From: Marinobacter segnicrescens
GTDB lineage: Bacteria > Pseudomonadota > Gammaproteobacteria > Pseudomonadales > Oleiphilaceae
Assembly (NCBI RefSeq): GCF_900111555.1
Contig: NZ_FOHZ01000007.1
Span: 62,001-126,000, forward strand
DNA length: 64,000 nucleotides
Direction of reading: 5' to 3'
This document shows, in pieces, positions 49,216 through 62,421 of the stretch; positions within the stretch are counted from its first letter, which is position 1, and each line of letters starts with the position of its first letter. The translations under genes were made by a program, and so were the position numbers. Below the pieces are notes generated by a model that did not search any database, had not been told where the DNA came from, and saw only the letters and a list, made by a program, of their open reading frames with translations.

Positions 49216-50085
49216 ATGTCTGGCCTGGGTCCCGCACTACTCAACAGCCTCGAGATGGGCCTGCTGCTGTTTGTGATCGCAGTGGGGCTGAACATCGTGT
49301 TCGGGGTGCTTAACATCATCAATTTCGCCCATGGTGCCCTGTATATGCTCGGTGCCTACCTGGCTTACACCCTGATGTCCCTGGCAGGATTATCCTTCTG
49401 GGTGGCGCTGATTATCGCGCCATTGGGTGTTGCGGTGATTGCCGTCGTTATTGACCGGCTTATGCTGAGATTTATTTACCACAGGGACGTAGCCGACAGC
49501 CTTCTGCTGACATTTGCCATTTTGCTGATCATTGCGGAAAGCATCCGCAGCATCTTTGGCTCCAATATCCAGGCGGTCTATCCGCCGGACGCCCTTCAGG
49601 GCACCGTGAGCCTTCTGGGTGGCTCCTACCCGGTGTACAGTCTGTTTGTGATTTTTTCGGGCCTGGTGATCCTGGCCGGGCTCTGGTACCTGTTCAACCG
49701 CACACGCGTTGGCAAGATCATGCGTGCCGCAGCCCTCGACCGCGACATGGCGGAAGCCCTGTGCATCAACACACGCATGGTGGTTACCGGGGTCTTCGCC
49801 TTCGGCGCCTGGCTGGCCGGTGTTGGCGGTGTGATTGCAGCCCCGATGCGTACCATTGACCCCGGCATGGGCGACAAGATCATCATCGAGTCCTTCATTG
49901 TGGTGGTCATTGGCGGCCTGGGCAGCTTCCCCGGCGCCTTGCTTGGCGCTCTGATCCTGGGCGCCATCTACGGCTTTGGTGGCCGTTATTTCCCTGAGTT
50001 CAACCTGCTGCTGCCGTTCCTGGGTATGGCCCTGGTGCTGCTGTTCAAACCCACCGGACTGATGGGCAAAGGAGCCAACGCATGA
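49216..50085 (+). CDS. LIV-type ABC importer permease, LivH-like
   Basis: A 289-residue inner-membrane permease with about eight helices. GLNIVFGVLNIINFAHGALYMLGAY near 22-46 is the LivH hallmark. ATG at 49216 is preferred over GTG at 49210 because AGAGG then has a 5-base spacing. It overlaps the LivM-like gene by 4 bases. Confidence 0.92.
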   Translation: MSGLGPALLNSLEMGLLLFVIAVGLNIVFGVLNIINFAHGALYMLGAYLAYTLMSLAGLSFWVALIIAPLGVAVIAVVIDRLMLRFIYHRDVADSLLLTFAILLIIAESIRSIFGSNIQAVYPPDALQGTVSLLGGSYPVYSLFVIFSGLVILAGLWYLFNRTRVGKIMRAAALDRDMAEALCINTRMVVTGVFAFGAWLAGVGGVIAAPMRTIDPGMGDKIIIESFIVVVIGGLGSFPGALLGALILGAIYGFGGRYFPEFNLLLPFLGMALVLLFKPTGLMGKGANA

Positions 50086-51029
50086 AGCAGAATATCCTCC
50101 TCGGGGTCCTGCTGGTGGCCATCGCACTGCTGATTGCGCTCCCCTGGTACGCTCCGTTCTTCTATATCTTTATCTTTACCGAGATTCTGATCCTCGGACT
50201 GTTTGCGGTGAGCTTCAACCTCATCTTCGGTTATACGGGGATGCTGAGTTTTGGCCACGCCGCCTACTTCGGCATGGGGGCCTATACCACCGCCATGCTG
50301 TTACTGCACCAGGACTGGCCTTTCGTCTATACACTCTTTGCTGCCATGGCCCTGTCCGGTCTCCTGGCCCTGGTTATCGGTTTTCTCTGTGTGCGGCTCA
50401 GCGAGGTTTACTTCGCTATGCTGACCCTGGCCTTTGGCATGATGGTGTTCACCATCGCACACTCCTGGCGGGATGTGACCAATGGCAGTGACGGCATTGC
50501 CGGCTTCCGCATCAAGGAGTTCGGCCTCGGACTGGATCTGACCATCGGTAACCCGGCGGTTTATTACCACGTCACATTGGTCGTGGTTGGTATTGCAGCG
50601 CTCATCCTGTACATCATCAGCCGTAGCTCCTTTGGCATGATCCTCAAGGCCATCCGGCAAAATCCCGAGCGGGTCTCCTTCTGTGGCCTGAACATCCGTA
50701 GCTATCGCCTAGCATCGTTCACCATCGGCGGCATCTTCGCCGGCCTGGCCGGTGCACTGATTGCACCCTTCCTGCGGGTCGCGAGTCCGGAGCTGATGCA
50801 CTGGTCCATGTCCGCGGAGCCGGTGCTCATGTCCATCCTGGGCGGTACCGGATATTTCCTGGGTCCGTTTGTCGGCGCAGCCATGTTCGTGCTGCTGGAA
50901 ACCTGGATCACCAGCTTCACCGAGTCCTGGATGCTGTTCCTGGGCATTGTGCTGGCGCTGATGGTGATGTTCTTCCGCAAGGGTGTTCTCGGCACCTTCC
51001 TGGACTGGTGGATGAATAAAAATGACTGA
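50082..51029 (+). CDS. LIV-type ABC importer permease, LivM-like
   Basis: A 315-residue inner-membrane permease. SFNLIFGYTGMLSFGHAAYFGMGAY and the later GGTGYFLGPFVGA match the LivM family. It is the partner of the LivH-like permease and overlaps both neighbours, by 4 and 8 bases. Confidence 0.92.
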   Translation: MKQNILLGVLLVAIALLIALPWYAPFFYIFIFTEILILGLFAVSFNLIFGYTGMLSFGHAAYFGMGAYTTAMLLLHQDWPFVYTLFAAMALSGLLALVIGFLCVRLSEVYFAMLTLAFGMMVFTIAHSWRDVTNGSDGIAGFRIKEFGLGLDLTIGNPAVYYHVTLVVVGIAALILYIISRSSFGMILKAIRQNPERVSFCGLNIRSYRLASFTIGGIFAGLAGALIAPFLRVASPELMHWSMSAEPVLMSILGGTGYFLGPFVGAAMFVLLETWITSFTESWMLFLGIVLALMVMFFRKGVLGTFLDWWMNKND

Positions 51030-51795
51030 TCCAATCCTCAAAATCAGCAATCTGACCAAGCGTTTCGGTGGCAATACCGCCGTTTCGGACATCAACCTGG
51101 AAATACAGCCGCAGGAAACCGTGGCGATTATCGGCCCCAACGGTGCCGGCAAGACGACCTTCTACAACATGGTCTCCGGGCGTATGACACCCACCGAGGG
51201 CAAGATCGAGCTTGAGGGGCAGGACATTACCGGCCTGCCTCCCCACAAGATCAGCCGGATGGGGGTTTCCCGGTCTTTCCAGATCAACAACATCTTTCCG
51301 GAAATGACCGTCCAGGAAAACGTGGAAGTTGCGGTCACCGCCTTTCACGGCCACAGCCGCAAGCTGTTCAACTTCGCCAGTCGTAACAAGGCCGTTCAGG
51401 AAGAGGCGAGGGAACTGCTGGCCAAGTTGCAAATCCTTGAACTGGCTGATCGCCGCGCCGAGGTCATCAGCTATGGTGACAAACGCCTGCTGGAGATCGC
51501 CGTGGTACTTGCCACCCGTCCACACCTGGTGTTGCTGGACGAGCCGACAGCGGGTATGACCCCGGATGAAACAAAGCGTACCACCTCACTGATCCGGCAA
51601 CTGGCGGATACCGGCGAGTACACCTTTCTGATTACCGAGCATGATATGGACGTGGTGTTTGGTCTGGCAGACCGCATCCTGGTGATGCACCGGGGTGAGA
51701 ACCTGTTCGTCGGAACGCCGGACGAGGTGAAAGCCCATCCGGAGGTACGTCGTGCCTATCTGGGCGAAGAAGAGGAAGAGGAGGCCAGCGCATGA
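51022..51795 (+). CDS. LIV-type ABC importer ATPase, LivG-like
   Basis: A 257-residue cytoplasmic ATPase. Walker A is GPNGAGKTT, the signature appears as ISYGDKRLLEI (LSYGxQR-like, as usual in LivG), and Walker B is LVLLDEPTAGM. An acidic tail (EEEEEEASA) ends the protein. It pairs with the LivF-like ATPase encoded next, with a 4-base overlap. Confidence 0.93.
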   Translation: MTDPILKISNLTKRFGGNTAVSDINLEIQPQETVAIIGPNGAGKTTFYNMVSGRMTPTEGKIELEGQDITGLPPHKISRMGVSRSFQINNIFPEMTVQENVEVAVTAFHGHSRKLFNFASRNKAVQEEARELLAKLQILELADRRAEVISYGDKRLLEIAVVLATRPHLVLLDEPTAGMTPDETKRTTSLIRQLADTGEYTFLITEHDMDVVFGLADRILVMHRGENLFVGTPDEVKAHPEVRRAYLGEEEEEEASA

Positions 51796-52496
51796 TTCTG
51801 GAAGTGAACGATATCCACACCTATTACGGAGAAAGCCTGGCACTGCAGGGACTCAGCTTTTCAGTCAATGAGGGCGAGACCGTCTGCCTCCTTGGCCGCA
51901 ACGGCGCCGGCAAGAGCACCACGCTCAAGAGCATCATCGGCTTAACGCCCCCCCGCAAGGGGACCATCGTCTTTGATGGCCAGACTATTTCGGGTAAACC
52001 CGCCCACAAGATCGCCCGGATGGGTATTGGCTATGTTCCGGAGGACCGGCGTATTTTCCCCGGCCTTACCGTGAGGGAGAACCTTGAGGTTGCTGAGTAT
52101 CGCCGCTCCGGGGAGACGCCAGCGTGGACCGTGGAGCGTGTCCTGGACGAGTACCCCATGCTGGCTGAACTGGTCAACCAGGATGGTGATACCCTCTCCG
52201 GTGGTCAACAACAGATGCTGACAGTAGCCCGGTCGTTGATGATCCAGCCCAGGGTATTACTGCTGGACGAGCCCAACGAAGGGTTGGCACCGGTTATTGT
52301 CCAGCAGATCGGCAGGCTCATCGATGAACTCAGCAAGACCACGACGATCGTGTTTACAGATCAGAGTGTCCATTTTGCATTGAAGCACGCCCAACGCGCG
52401 TTCATCCTGGAACGGGGTAAGGTCGTGCATGAGGCCACCAGCGATGATCTGCGCAATGATCACGAGACCCAGGAGCGTTATCTGTCAGTGGCATAA
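51792..52496 (+). CDS. LIV-type ABC importer ATPase, LivF-like
   Basis: A 234-residue ATPase with Walker A GRNGAGKST, signature LSGGQQQML and Walker B LLLDEPNEGLAP, the last being a LivF trademark. It completes the five-component importer. The TetR gene starts 120 bases downstream in the same direction. Confidence 0.94.
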   Translation: MILEVNDIHTYYGESLALQGLSFSVNEGETVCLLGRNGAGKSTTLKSIIGLTPPRKGTIVFDGQTISGKPAHKIARMGIGYVPEDRRIFPGLTVRENLEVAEYRRSGETPAWTVERVLDEYPMLAELVNQDGDTLSGGQQQMLTVARSLMIQPRVLLLDEPNEGLAPVIVQQIGRLIDELSKTTTIVFTDQSVHFALKHAQRAFILERGKVVHEATSDDLRNDHETQERYLSVA

Positions 52497-52616
52497 GGGT
52501 CGTGTCCCTGGCTTCGTTTGGCGGGCAGGGATCCAGGCCACATCCTGCGAAGGTCGACTCGGCATAAGCCCTGTGGCTGTCGTATACTGCTCACTTCGCA
52601 AGCGGGCGAGCACACC

Positions 52617-53354
52617 ATGATTCAGGATTTTGAGACATTCAAGGCAGAACTGAGTCTCTCCAAAGAAGAGATTTGCAGGGAGCTGTACCAGGAAAATACG
52701 GACAAGATCCGTATCAAGAAAGAAACCACCGCCACAAGGAACCTGGCGCGGATTATTGATTCCACCTTGCGGCTGGCCAATTCCAAGGGCTTTCATGCTA
52801 TGACCCTGCGCGACCTGTGTTCTGACTCAGGACTCAGCATGGGAGGGCTTTATGCCTATATCCGCAACAAGGATGACCTGATTCACCTCATCCAGAGTCA
52901 TGGCTTCAAACTGACCCGACGTACGGTGCTACAGTACATAGCGGACATCCGGGATCCAGTGGAAAAACTCTCCCAGGCGATCCGCGCCCACGTCTTTCTC
53001 AGTGAACTGATCCGGCCCTGGTTCTACTTTTCCTATATGGAAGCTAAGAGCCTGCCGCCAGTGGAAAAACAGAATGCGGTTGCCACTGAAAGGGAGATCG
53101 AAACCATCTTCTGCAACATTATTTCGGAAGGAATCGAACAGGGCGTTTTCCGGCAGATCAACGCCCGCCTGCTGTCTTCCCTCATCAAGGCAATGATGCA
53201 GGATTGGTACCTGAAGCGTCGCAAGTACCGGGAGCAGGGTGTGTCTGTGGAAGACTTTGCCAATCAGATTCGTGACCTTCTACAAGCCTATTTGTTACCC
53301 GTTGCCAGCGGCAAGCTGGCCGTCTCCCATAAGGCCACCAGTTCCGCAACTTGA
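52617..53354 (+). CDS. TetR family transcriptional regulator
   Basis: A 245-residue regulator. A 40-residue charged N-terminal extension precedes the helix-turn-helix (TLRDLCSDSGLSMGGLYAYI, about 62-81), followed by an all-helical ligand-binding domain. The start at 52617 is favoured over the open frame from 52518 because the extra residues are not family-like. As last gene of the acyl-CoA ligase/LIV cluster it probably represses that cluster in the absence of an acyl-CoA or acid ligand. Confidence 0.88.
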   Translation: MIQDFETFKAELSLSKEEICRELYQENTDKIRIKKETTATRNLARIIDSTLRLANSKGFHAMTLRDLCSDSGLSMGGLYAYIRNKDDLIHLIQSHGFKLTRRTVLQYIADIRDPVEKLSQAIRAHVFLSELIRPWFYFSYMEAKSLPPVEKQNAVATEREIETIFCNIISEGIEQGVFRQINARLLSSLIKAMMQDWYLKRRKYREQGVSVEDFANQIRDLLQAYLLPVASGKLAVSHKATSSAT

Positions 53355-53382
53355 TAGTTCTGGGGGTGGCGAGCCGCCCAAT

Positions 53383-53420
53383 AAAAAGCCCCGGAAGGAC
53401 AGGCCTTTCCGGGGCTTTTT
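53383..53420. terminator. Bidirectional rho-independent terminator
   Basis: A-run, GC-rich stem (GCCCCGGAAGG with CCTTTCCGGGGC, one bulge), T-run. It reads as a terminator from both strands, which fits its place between the convergent TetR gene and gyrB. Confidence 0.9.
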
Positions 53421-53434
53421 TATGACGGTGTCAT

Positions 53435-57005
<3,571 letters not shown>

Positions 57006-57006
<1 letters not shown>

Positions 57007-58289
57007 CAGTGCAGCATGGTCAGTCGATCGTCCATAAAGACGTCCATCTCCGGGGCAAGGATGTGTACGTAACGATCGAAATAGAGGAACTGTTTTAGCA
57101 ACAAGGCGAACTCGCGGGGGAAATGTAGACCATGATCCTCACCAATCCGCACAACTTCCATAAGGATGTTGTTCACTTCATCATCGGCTTCGTTGACTTG
57201 CCAGTCAGTCGCGGACTCATCCGGAACCATACGATCCATATTCCGGTATAGCTGCTGCAGATCATGGGCGAGGGCATCGACGTTCACCGACTCCCGGGTA
57301 ACCCCGATGCGTACCATGGCATCAGCCATACCCTCAAAATTGCCTGCCATTACAGCCGCAATAAAGTCTGAAACCGCCTGCCAGGTCTGAGGCCGGATTC
57401 GACCGACGATTCCGAAGTCGATAAAGCCAATACGACCATCGTCAAGCACCATAAGGTTGCCGGCATGTACGTCAGCATGGAAGAACTCGCATTGGGTCAG
57501 GCTGGCAAACCAGGTGTTCATCGCCGTAATCAGGGTTCTCTCCGGATCGTTGGTAACCCGGCGGATGGTATCGAGGTCGGTCAGCGGAACACCATGGAAA
57601 CGCTCCATAGTCAGCACCCGGCGCGTGCTGTAGTCGTGGTAGACACGGGGAACCACGACATCCTCATTATGGGTGTTCTGCAGGAAATTTCGGAAGGTAT
57701 CCAGGTTGCGGGCTTCCATGATGAAATCGCACTCTTCCATCATGGTCTGCTGGATCTCCTCGACAATACCGGACAGCGATGTCCACGAGAGGCGAGGCGC
57801 CAGGGTTTCCACTACCCGAGAAGACAGGTAAAGAAAATTCAGGTCAGTCAGCAGAACTGTCTCGACCCCCGGCTTTTGTACCTTGATAACCACTTCTTCG
57901 CCCGTCACCAGCGTCGCCGCATGGACCTGGGCTATGGACGCCGATGCCAGTGGTACCGGGTCAATCTCTCGGTAGACGTCCTCTAGCGGGCGCCCGAGTT
58001 CCTCCCGAACGATGCGTCGGATCGAACTGAAGGGGATACTCGGAGTTCGATCCAGACAGCCCTGAAATTCATCCACATATTCCCGGGGAAAGAACGTCGG
58101 AGAGCTGGCTATGAACTGGCCGAGCTTGATATAGGTCGCCCCCAGGGATTCGAAGGTCTCTCTCAACAGCCGTGGCGCAGGAGGTCGGTGACCACCTAGC
58201 CAGCCCAGCCCGGTGCGCCCGAGGACGGTCATGGTCTGACCAATTCGCAGAGCGCCCTTCAATCCCTGTGAAACTGATACTTTCGCCAT
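57006..58289 (-). CDS. ABC1/UbiB family atypical kinase
   Basis: A 427-residue protein of the ABC1/AarF/UbiB family, kinase-like ATPases tied to ubiquinone synthesis or lipid handling. The family-specific KxGQ motif (IKLGQFIASSPTFFP), the lysine in VVIKVQKPG, the catalytic loop FHADVHAGNLMV and the DFG-equivalent IDFGIVG are all present. There is no clear C-terminal membrane helix, unlike true UbiB. AGGAGG lies 8 bases before the ATG at 58289. It is inserted between dnaN and recF and touches recF, an unusual place. Confidence 0.88.
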
Positions 58290-58328
58290 CACCGACACCT
58301 CCTTTTATAAAGTGCGCTCGCGCGGCTG

Positions 58329-59432
58329 CTACAATCGCATCGGCATGACGACGTAAAGACTGCGGCTATCACTGTCCGACTCGATCAGTGCACTACTGTT
58401 TGGATTGGACAATGTGATCCGTACCTGATCATCATCCAGGGCATTCATGACATCCACAAGGTAGCCCACGTTAAACCCGATCTGAAGCGCTTCTCCCTGG
58501 TACTCAACCGAAAGCGCATCTTCCGCCTGTTCCTGGTCCGGGTTATTGGCGAACACTTCCAGTTTGTCCGGGGACAAATGCAGGCGAACACCACGGATAT
58601 TCTCGTGGGACAGGATGCCCGCCCGTTGCAGGGTATTCTTGAGTGTCGAGCGGTCAGCCAGCACGACCTTGTCACCACCGCGGGGAATCACACGGTTATA
58701 GTCCGGGAACTTGCCCTCAATGAGCTTGGAGGTAAATGTATAGCTTCCTACCGTAACCCTCAGATGGTTATCTCCGATCACCAGGGTTGCCGGCGCCTCG
58801 ACGTCATCCAGCAAACGGGCCAGTTCAAGAACACCCTTGCGGGGCACAATGACCTGTCGATCTTCGTCAACGCCGGTCGCCATATCGAAATGGGCCATCG
58901 CCAAGCGGTGTCCATCGGTCGCTACCGTGCGCAGGAATTCGGGAGAAACCTCCAGCAAAAGGCCGTTCAGGTAGTAACGAACGTCCTGCTGTGCCATGGC
59001 AAACGCAGTCGCTTCCAACATCCGGCCCAGCTCTTTCTGGGGAACATCCAGGCGTACACTGGCCTCCTCATCTTCAACGTTGGGAAAGTGCTGCGCCGGC
59101 AGGGTTGAAAGCGTAAAGTGACTGGCGCCACAACGAAGATGAAGGCGGTCACCCTCCAGGGCAAGCTCGATGGGAGCTTCATCTCCCAGGGCCCGACAGA
59201 TATCCGACAGTTTCCTGGCCGGCACGGTAATCGCCCCGGGCTGGTCTACATGAACCGGCGTTACCCTGGCCACGAGCTCCACTTCCATATTGGTGCCTGT
59301 GAGGGTCAGGTGATTGTCCTCGGCAACCAACAGGACGTTGGAAAGCACTGGCATGGTCTGCTTGCGCTCCACGACACCGGCGATGGACTGGAGTGGCGTG
59401 AGCAGGGCTTCTCGGCTGATGGTCAGTTTCAT
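58329..59432 (-). CDS. dnaN: DNA polymerase III beta subunit (sliding clamp)
   Basis: A 367-residue clamp that forms a dimeric ring around DNA and tethers the polymerase. The three-domain pattern is intact from MKLTISREALLTPLQ to the C-terminal YVVMPMRL, which shapes the partner-binding pocket. The start at 59432 is chosen by family match; the frame is open back to 59471. It lies 45 bases after dnaA on the same strand. Confidence 0.97.
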   Translation of the reverse strand: MKLTISREALLTPLQSIAGVVERKQTMPVLSNVLLVAEDNHLTLTGTNMEVELVARVTPVHVDQPGAITVPARKLSDICRALGDEAPIELALEGDRLHLRCGASHFTLSTLPAQHFPNVEDEEASVRLDVPQKELGRMLEATAFAMAQQDVRYYLNGLLLEVSPEFLRTVATDGHRLAMAHFDMATGVDEDRQVIVPRKGVLELARLLDDVEAPATLVIGDNHLRVTVGSYTFTSKLIEGKFPDYNRVIPRGGDKVVLADRSTLKNTLQRAGILSHENIRGVRLHLSPDKLEVFANNPDQEQAEDALSVEYQGEALQIGFNVGYLVDVMNALDDDQVRITLSNPNSSALIESDSDSRSLYVVMPMRL

Positions 59433-59477
59433 GTCACTCAACGTTCCTGTGGCTGTATTCCGATCATTCACTCAACG

Positions 59478-60959
59478 TCAGCTGGTCAGCAGACGCATGA
59501 AATTCTGATAATCCTCCCGGATGCCCGGGTCACTTTCCCGCAGCTCAACAATCTTCTTGCAGGCATGCAGGACGGTGGTATGGTCGCGGCCACCAAAGGC
59601 ATCGCCGATTTCCGGCAGACTGTGATTGGTGAGTTCCTTGGACAGCGCCATAGCCATCTGCCGGGGCCGGGTAACGGTACGGGTCCGGCGCTTGGACAAC
59701 AGATCCGCCACCTTGATTTTGTAGTACTCCGCGACCGTGCGCTGGATATTGTCGATACTGACCTGCTTTTCGTGGAGCGCAAGCAGGTCCTTAAGGCTCT
59801 CCCGGATAAAGGGCGGCGTTATCTCCGATCCGGTAAAGTGGGCATTGGCAATCACCAGGCGCAGTGCCCCCTCAAGCTCCCGCACATTGGAGCGGATTTT
59901 CTGGGCGATAAAAAAGGCAGCCTCGCTGCTCAGTCGCACCTTGGCCTGCTCGGCCTTCTTCATAAGGATGGCCACACGGGTTTCCAGCTCCGGCGGTTCC
60001 ACCATGACCGTCAGCCCCCACCCGAACCGGGACTTCAGGCGCTCTTCCATGTCCGTAATTTCCTTGGGAAACCGGTCACAGGTAACGATAACCTGCTGCC
60101 CACCTTCCAACAAGGCATTGAAGGTGTGGAAAAACTCCTCCTGGGAGCGCTCCTTGCGGGCAAAGAACTGGATATCATCAATCAGCAATGCATCAACCGA
60201 ACGATAGTAGCGCTTGAACTCATTAATGGCGTTCAACTGCAACGCCTTGACCATGTCCGCGACGAAACGTTCGGAACGCAGGTACGCGACCTTGGCCCCT
60301 GGATTTCGACGAACGATCTCGTTTCCGATGGCGTGCATCAGGTGGGTTTTACCAAGGCCAACCCCACCGTAGAGAAACAGGGGGTTATAGGCACCACCAG
60401 GGTTTTCTGCCACCTGCATGGATGCCGCCCGGGCCAGTTGGTTCGACTTGCCTTCAACGAAGGTATCGAAGGTGAATCCTTCGTTGAGAAAAGACTGGTG
60501 TTTGATGTCTCCTTCCACCTGGACAGACGAACGTTTCGGACTGGACGACGGCACCGACGCAGCCACCCCTTTCTCTTCCTCGGTAACGGGACCGGAATTG
60601 TCCTCACCGACCGGAATTGAGCGAGGCACCTGACCCGTTCCGGACGTCACAGCCGCGCGGGCCTTGGCCGCAGTTACGCCGCCAACCCCCTCATTGCCTG
60701 GCCCCGACAGTTTCGAGGCGGAACCAACTTTCATGTTTACCCGGGGTGCCTGCCCCCCTTCCAGATCCTTGATCACCTCTTCTATACGACGCAGGTATTT
60801 CTGGTTGACCCAGTCCATCACGAATCGGTTAGGGGCAAAGAGCACCAGGTTGCCCTCATCCAGCTGCGGCTGAAGCGGTCTTAGCCAGGTATTGAACTGT
60901 TGTGCCGGAAACTCATCCCGGAGTACTTCAAGACATTGATGCCAGATACTCTGCGGCAC
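59478..60959 (-). CDS. dnaA: Chromosomal replication initiator DnaA
   Basis: A 493-residue AAA+ initiator. Domain I (about 1-85) starts [20 protein letters not shown]; a variable linker follows (about 90-160). Domain III has Walker [10 protein letters not shown] and Walker [10 protein letters not shown], and domain IV carries the DNA-binding signature [11 protein letters not shown]. The start codon is GTG. It is the first gene of the dnaA-dnaN-ABC1-recF-gyrB operon and faces oriC. Confidence 0.97.
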   Translation of the reverse strand: MPQSIWHQCLEVLRDEFPAQQFNTWLRPLQPQLDEGNLVLFAPNRFVMDWVNQKYLRRIEEVIKDLEGGQAPRVNMKVGSASKLSGPGNEGVGGVTAAKARAAVTSGTGQVPRSIPVGEDNSGPVTEEEKGVAASVPSSSPKRSSVQVEGDIKHQSFLNEGFTFDTFVEGKSNQLARAASMQVAENPGGAYNPLFLYGGVGLGKTHLMHAIGNEIVRRNPGAKVAYLRSERFVADMVKALQLNAINEFKRYYRSVDALLIDDIQFFARKERSQEEFFHTFNALLEGGQQVIVTCDRFPKEITDMEERLKSRFGWGLTVMVEPPELETRVAILMKKAEQAKVRLSSEAAFFIAQKIRSNVRELEGALRLVIANAHFTGSEITPPFIRESLKDLLALHEKQVSIDNIQRTVAEYYKIKVADLLSKRRTRTVTRPRQMAMALSKELTNHSLPEIGDAFGGRDHTTVLHACKKIVELRESDPGIREDYQNFMRLLTS

Positions 60960-61079
60960 GACCGCCTGCCTCCGATGCTGATGGATCAGAAATGGGATAC
61001 GCCTGCGTTTCGACGAATCACGGGACCGGAAATTCTACCCCTCCACTGCCCTCAGGAAAAGCCCGAAACTTGCGACCAT

Positions 61080-61400
61080 GAACACCCTGTGGAAAGTTTT
61101 CTCTTTTTTTATCAATTTTTTACAATCTTACACACACGGTTGTGTACAGAAAATCAGTTGCAAATACTTATCCACAGATACCTGTTCACCACCTGTCCGC
61201 AACCCTGTTCACCAACACGGGACGAATCCGGGATAAGATCGATTTTTCGGCATCGGACGACTTTTCCCCATTTCATACTGTCTTCATCCACAGCCTCCAA
61301 GCCCACCTACCTACAGTCTTACCCATAGTTCAGTTTGTTGATTTAGGGCCCTTTTCCTTACCTGTCCACAGAAAAGCTGGTGCCTAATAACAGTAATTAC
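61080..61400. other. Chromosomal origin of replication (oriC)
   Basis: In the dnaA-rpmH gap. A consensus DnaA box TTATCCACA lies at 61168-61176. Close variants are TCATCCACA (61284-61292), CTGTCCACA (61362-61370), TTACCCATA (61319-61327) and, on the other strand, TGTGGAAAG (61088-61096). A T-rich block at 61095-61130 is the probable unwinding element. The exact borders are not determined. Confidence 0.8.
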
Positions 61401-61520
61401 AGAAAAGATTTAAAAGAATCAGAAAGACCTATTTAAGTTATTACCGAATCCGCCAGGCATCCCCGGACTACCCTCCGGCTTCTCACTGCCAGAGCTCTGT
61501 CAAACCCCAACCGGAAAGCA

Positions 61521-61549
61521 TTGAAATCCCCTGACGATTTGCTTAGAAT
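61521..61549 (+). promoter_or_regulatory. rpmH promoter
   Basis: TTGAAA (61521-61526) and TAGAAT (61544-61549) with a 17-base spacer, about 74 bases before rpmH. A near-consensus sigma70 promoter. Confidence 0.75.
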
Positions 61550-61622
61550 GCCGCTCCTGTTTTGACTGTTCATTTTGCAGCCAATTACTGCAGATCAACC
61601 ACCGATTTATGAGAGCGTAATC

Positions 61623-61757
61623 ATGAAAAGAACGTTTCAACCGAGCGTCCTGAAGCGTAAGCGTGTTCACGGTTTCCGTGCCCGCATGGCCACAGCCAAC
61701 GGCCGCAAGGTGATCTCACGTCGCCGCGCCAAAGGCCGCGCACGTCTGTCAGCCTGA
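61623..61757 (+). CDS. rpmH: Ribosomal protein bL34
   Basis: A 44-residue, highly basic protein of the large ribosomal subunit, [20 protein letters not shown] in form and complete. GAGAGCG precedes the ATG. It is the first gene of the rpmH-rnpA-yidD-yidC operon, divergent from dnaA. Confidence 0.97.
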   Translation: MKRTFQPSVLKRKRVHGFRARMATANGRKVISRRRAKGRARLSA

Positions 61758-61770
61758 TCCGGATTTCAGT

Positions 61771-62154
61771 GTGGGGGATCACTCGTTTCCCAAGACGTCC
61801 CGTTTGCTTCGACCTGCAGATTATTCAGGCGTTTTCAACGACGTACAGGTGCGAGTACCCCACCGGCACTTCCTGATTCTGGCGTCCCCGAATTCCCTTG
61901 GGCGACCCAGACTCGGTCTGATTTTCTCGAAACGGAATCTCAGGCATGCTGTTCAGCGAAACCGGGTCAAACGCCTGGTCAGAGAAACCTTTCGTCATCG
62001 TGACGATCTGGGTTCCCTGGACATTGTCGTTCTCGGCCGCCAGAACCTGGCAGGTCAGGACAACCAGGTCCTGCACCGCGCACTGAACGACATCTGGCAA
62101 AAGCTGGCCAGGAAGTCACCTGGTAACGATACCGGTCTGAACCGGTCAGGATAG
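61771..62154 (+). CDS. rnpA: Ribonuclease P protein component
   Basis: A 127-residue basic protein that assists the RNase P RNA in trimming tRNA 5' ends. The signature [14 protein letters not shown] is intact (about 60-73), after the strand [15 protein letters not shown]. The start is a GTG at 61771, 13 bases after rpmH; no ATG is available in frame nearby. Confidence 0.94.
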   Translation: MGDHSFPKTSRLLRPADYSGVFNDVQVRVPHRHFLILASPNSLGRPRLGLIFSKRNLRHAVQRNRVKRLVRETFRHRDDLGSLDIVVLGRQNLAGQDNQVLHRALNDIWQKLARKSPGNDTGLNRSG

Positions 62155-62159
62155 GCACT

Positions 62160-62417
62160 ATGCGATCTCTCCTGGTCATCCCCATCCAAGTCTATCGTTA
62201 CGCCATCAGTCCGATGATGGCCAGTCACTGCCGCCATATCCCCAGCTGTTCTACCTATGCACTCGAAGCTATCGAAACCCATGGCTCGTGGAAAGGTGCT
62301 CTGCTGACAGCACGCCGACTGTCACACTGTCATCCCTGGGGCACACACGGATATGACCCGGTGCCCGGTACAGACCGGTCCACCACACCAATAAAAGCCA
62401 ACCCAACTGCAGACTAA
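62160..62417 (+). CDS. yidD: Membrane protein insertion efficiency factor YidD
   Basis: An 85-residue protein with the YidD pattern: an amphipathic N-terminus, then [20 protein letters not shown], cysteines in HCRHIPSCS, and [18 protein letters not shown]. It aids YidC-dependent membrane insertion. It starts 5 bases after rnpA and ends 4 bases before yidC. Confidence 0.93.
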   Translation: MRSLLVIPIQVYRYAISPMMASHCRHIPSCSTYALEAIETHGSWKGALLTARRLSHCHPWGTHGYDPVPGTDRSTTPIKANPTAD

Positions 62418-62421
62418 GTTT

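Noticed and set aside
59118-60620. 500-codon plus-strand frame opposite dnaN-dnaA
   Set aside because: A shadow of two certain genes.
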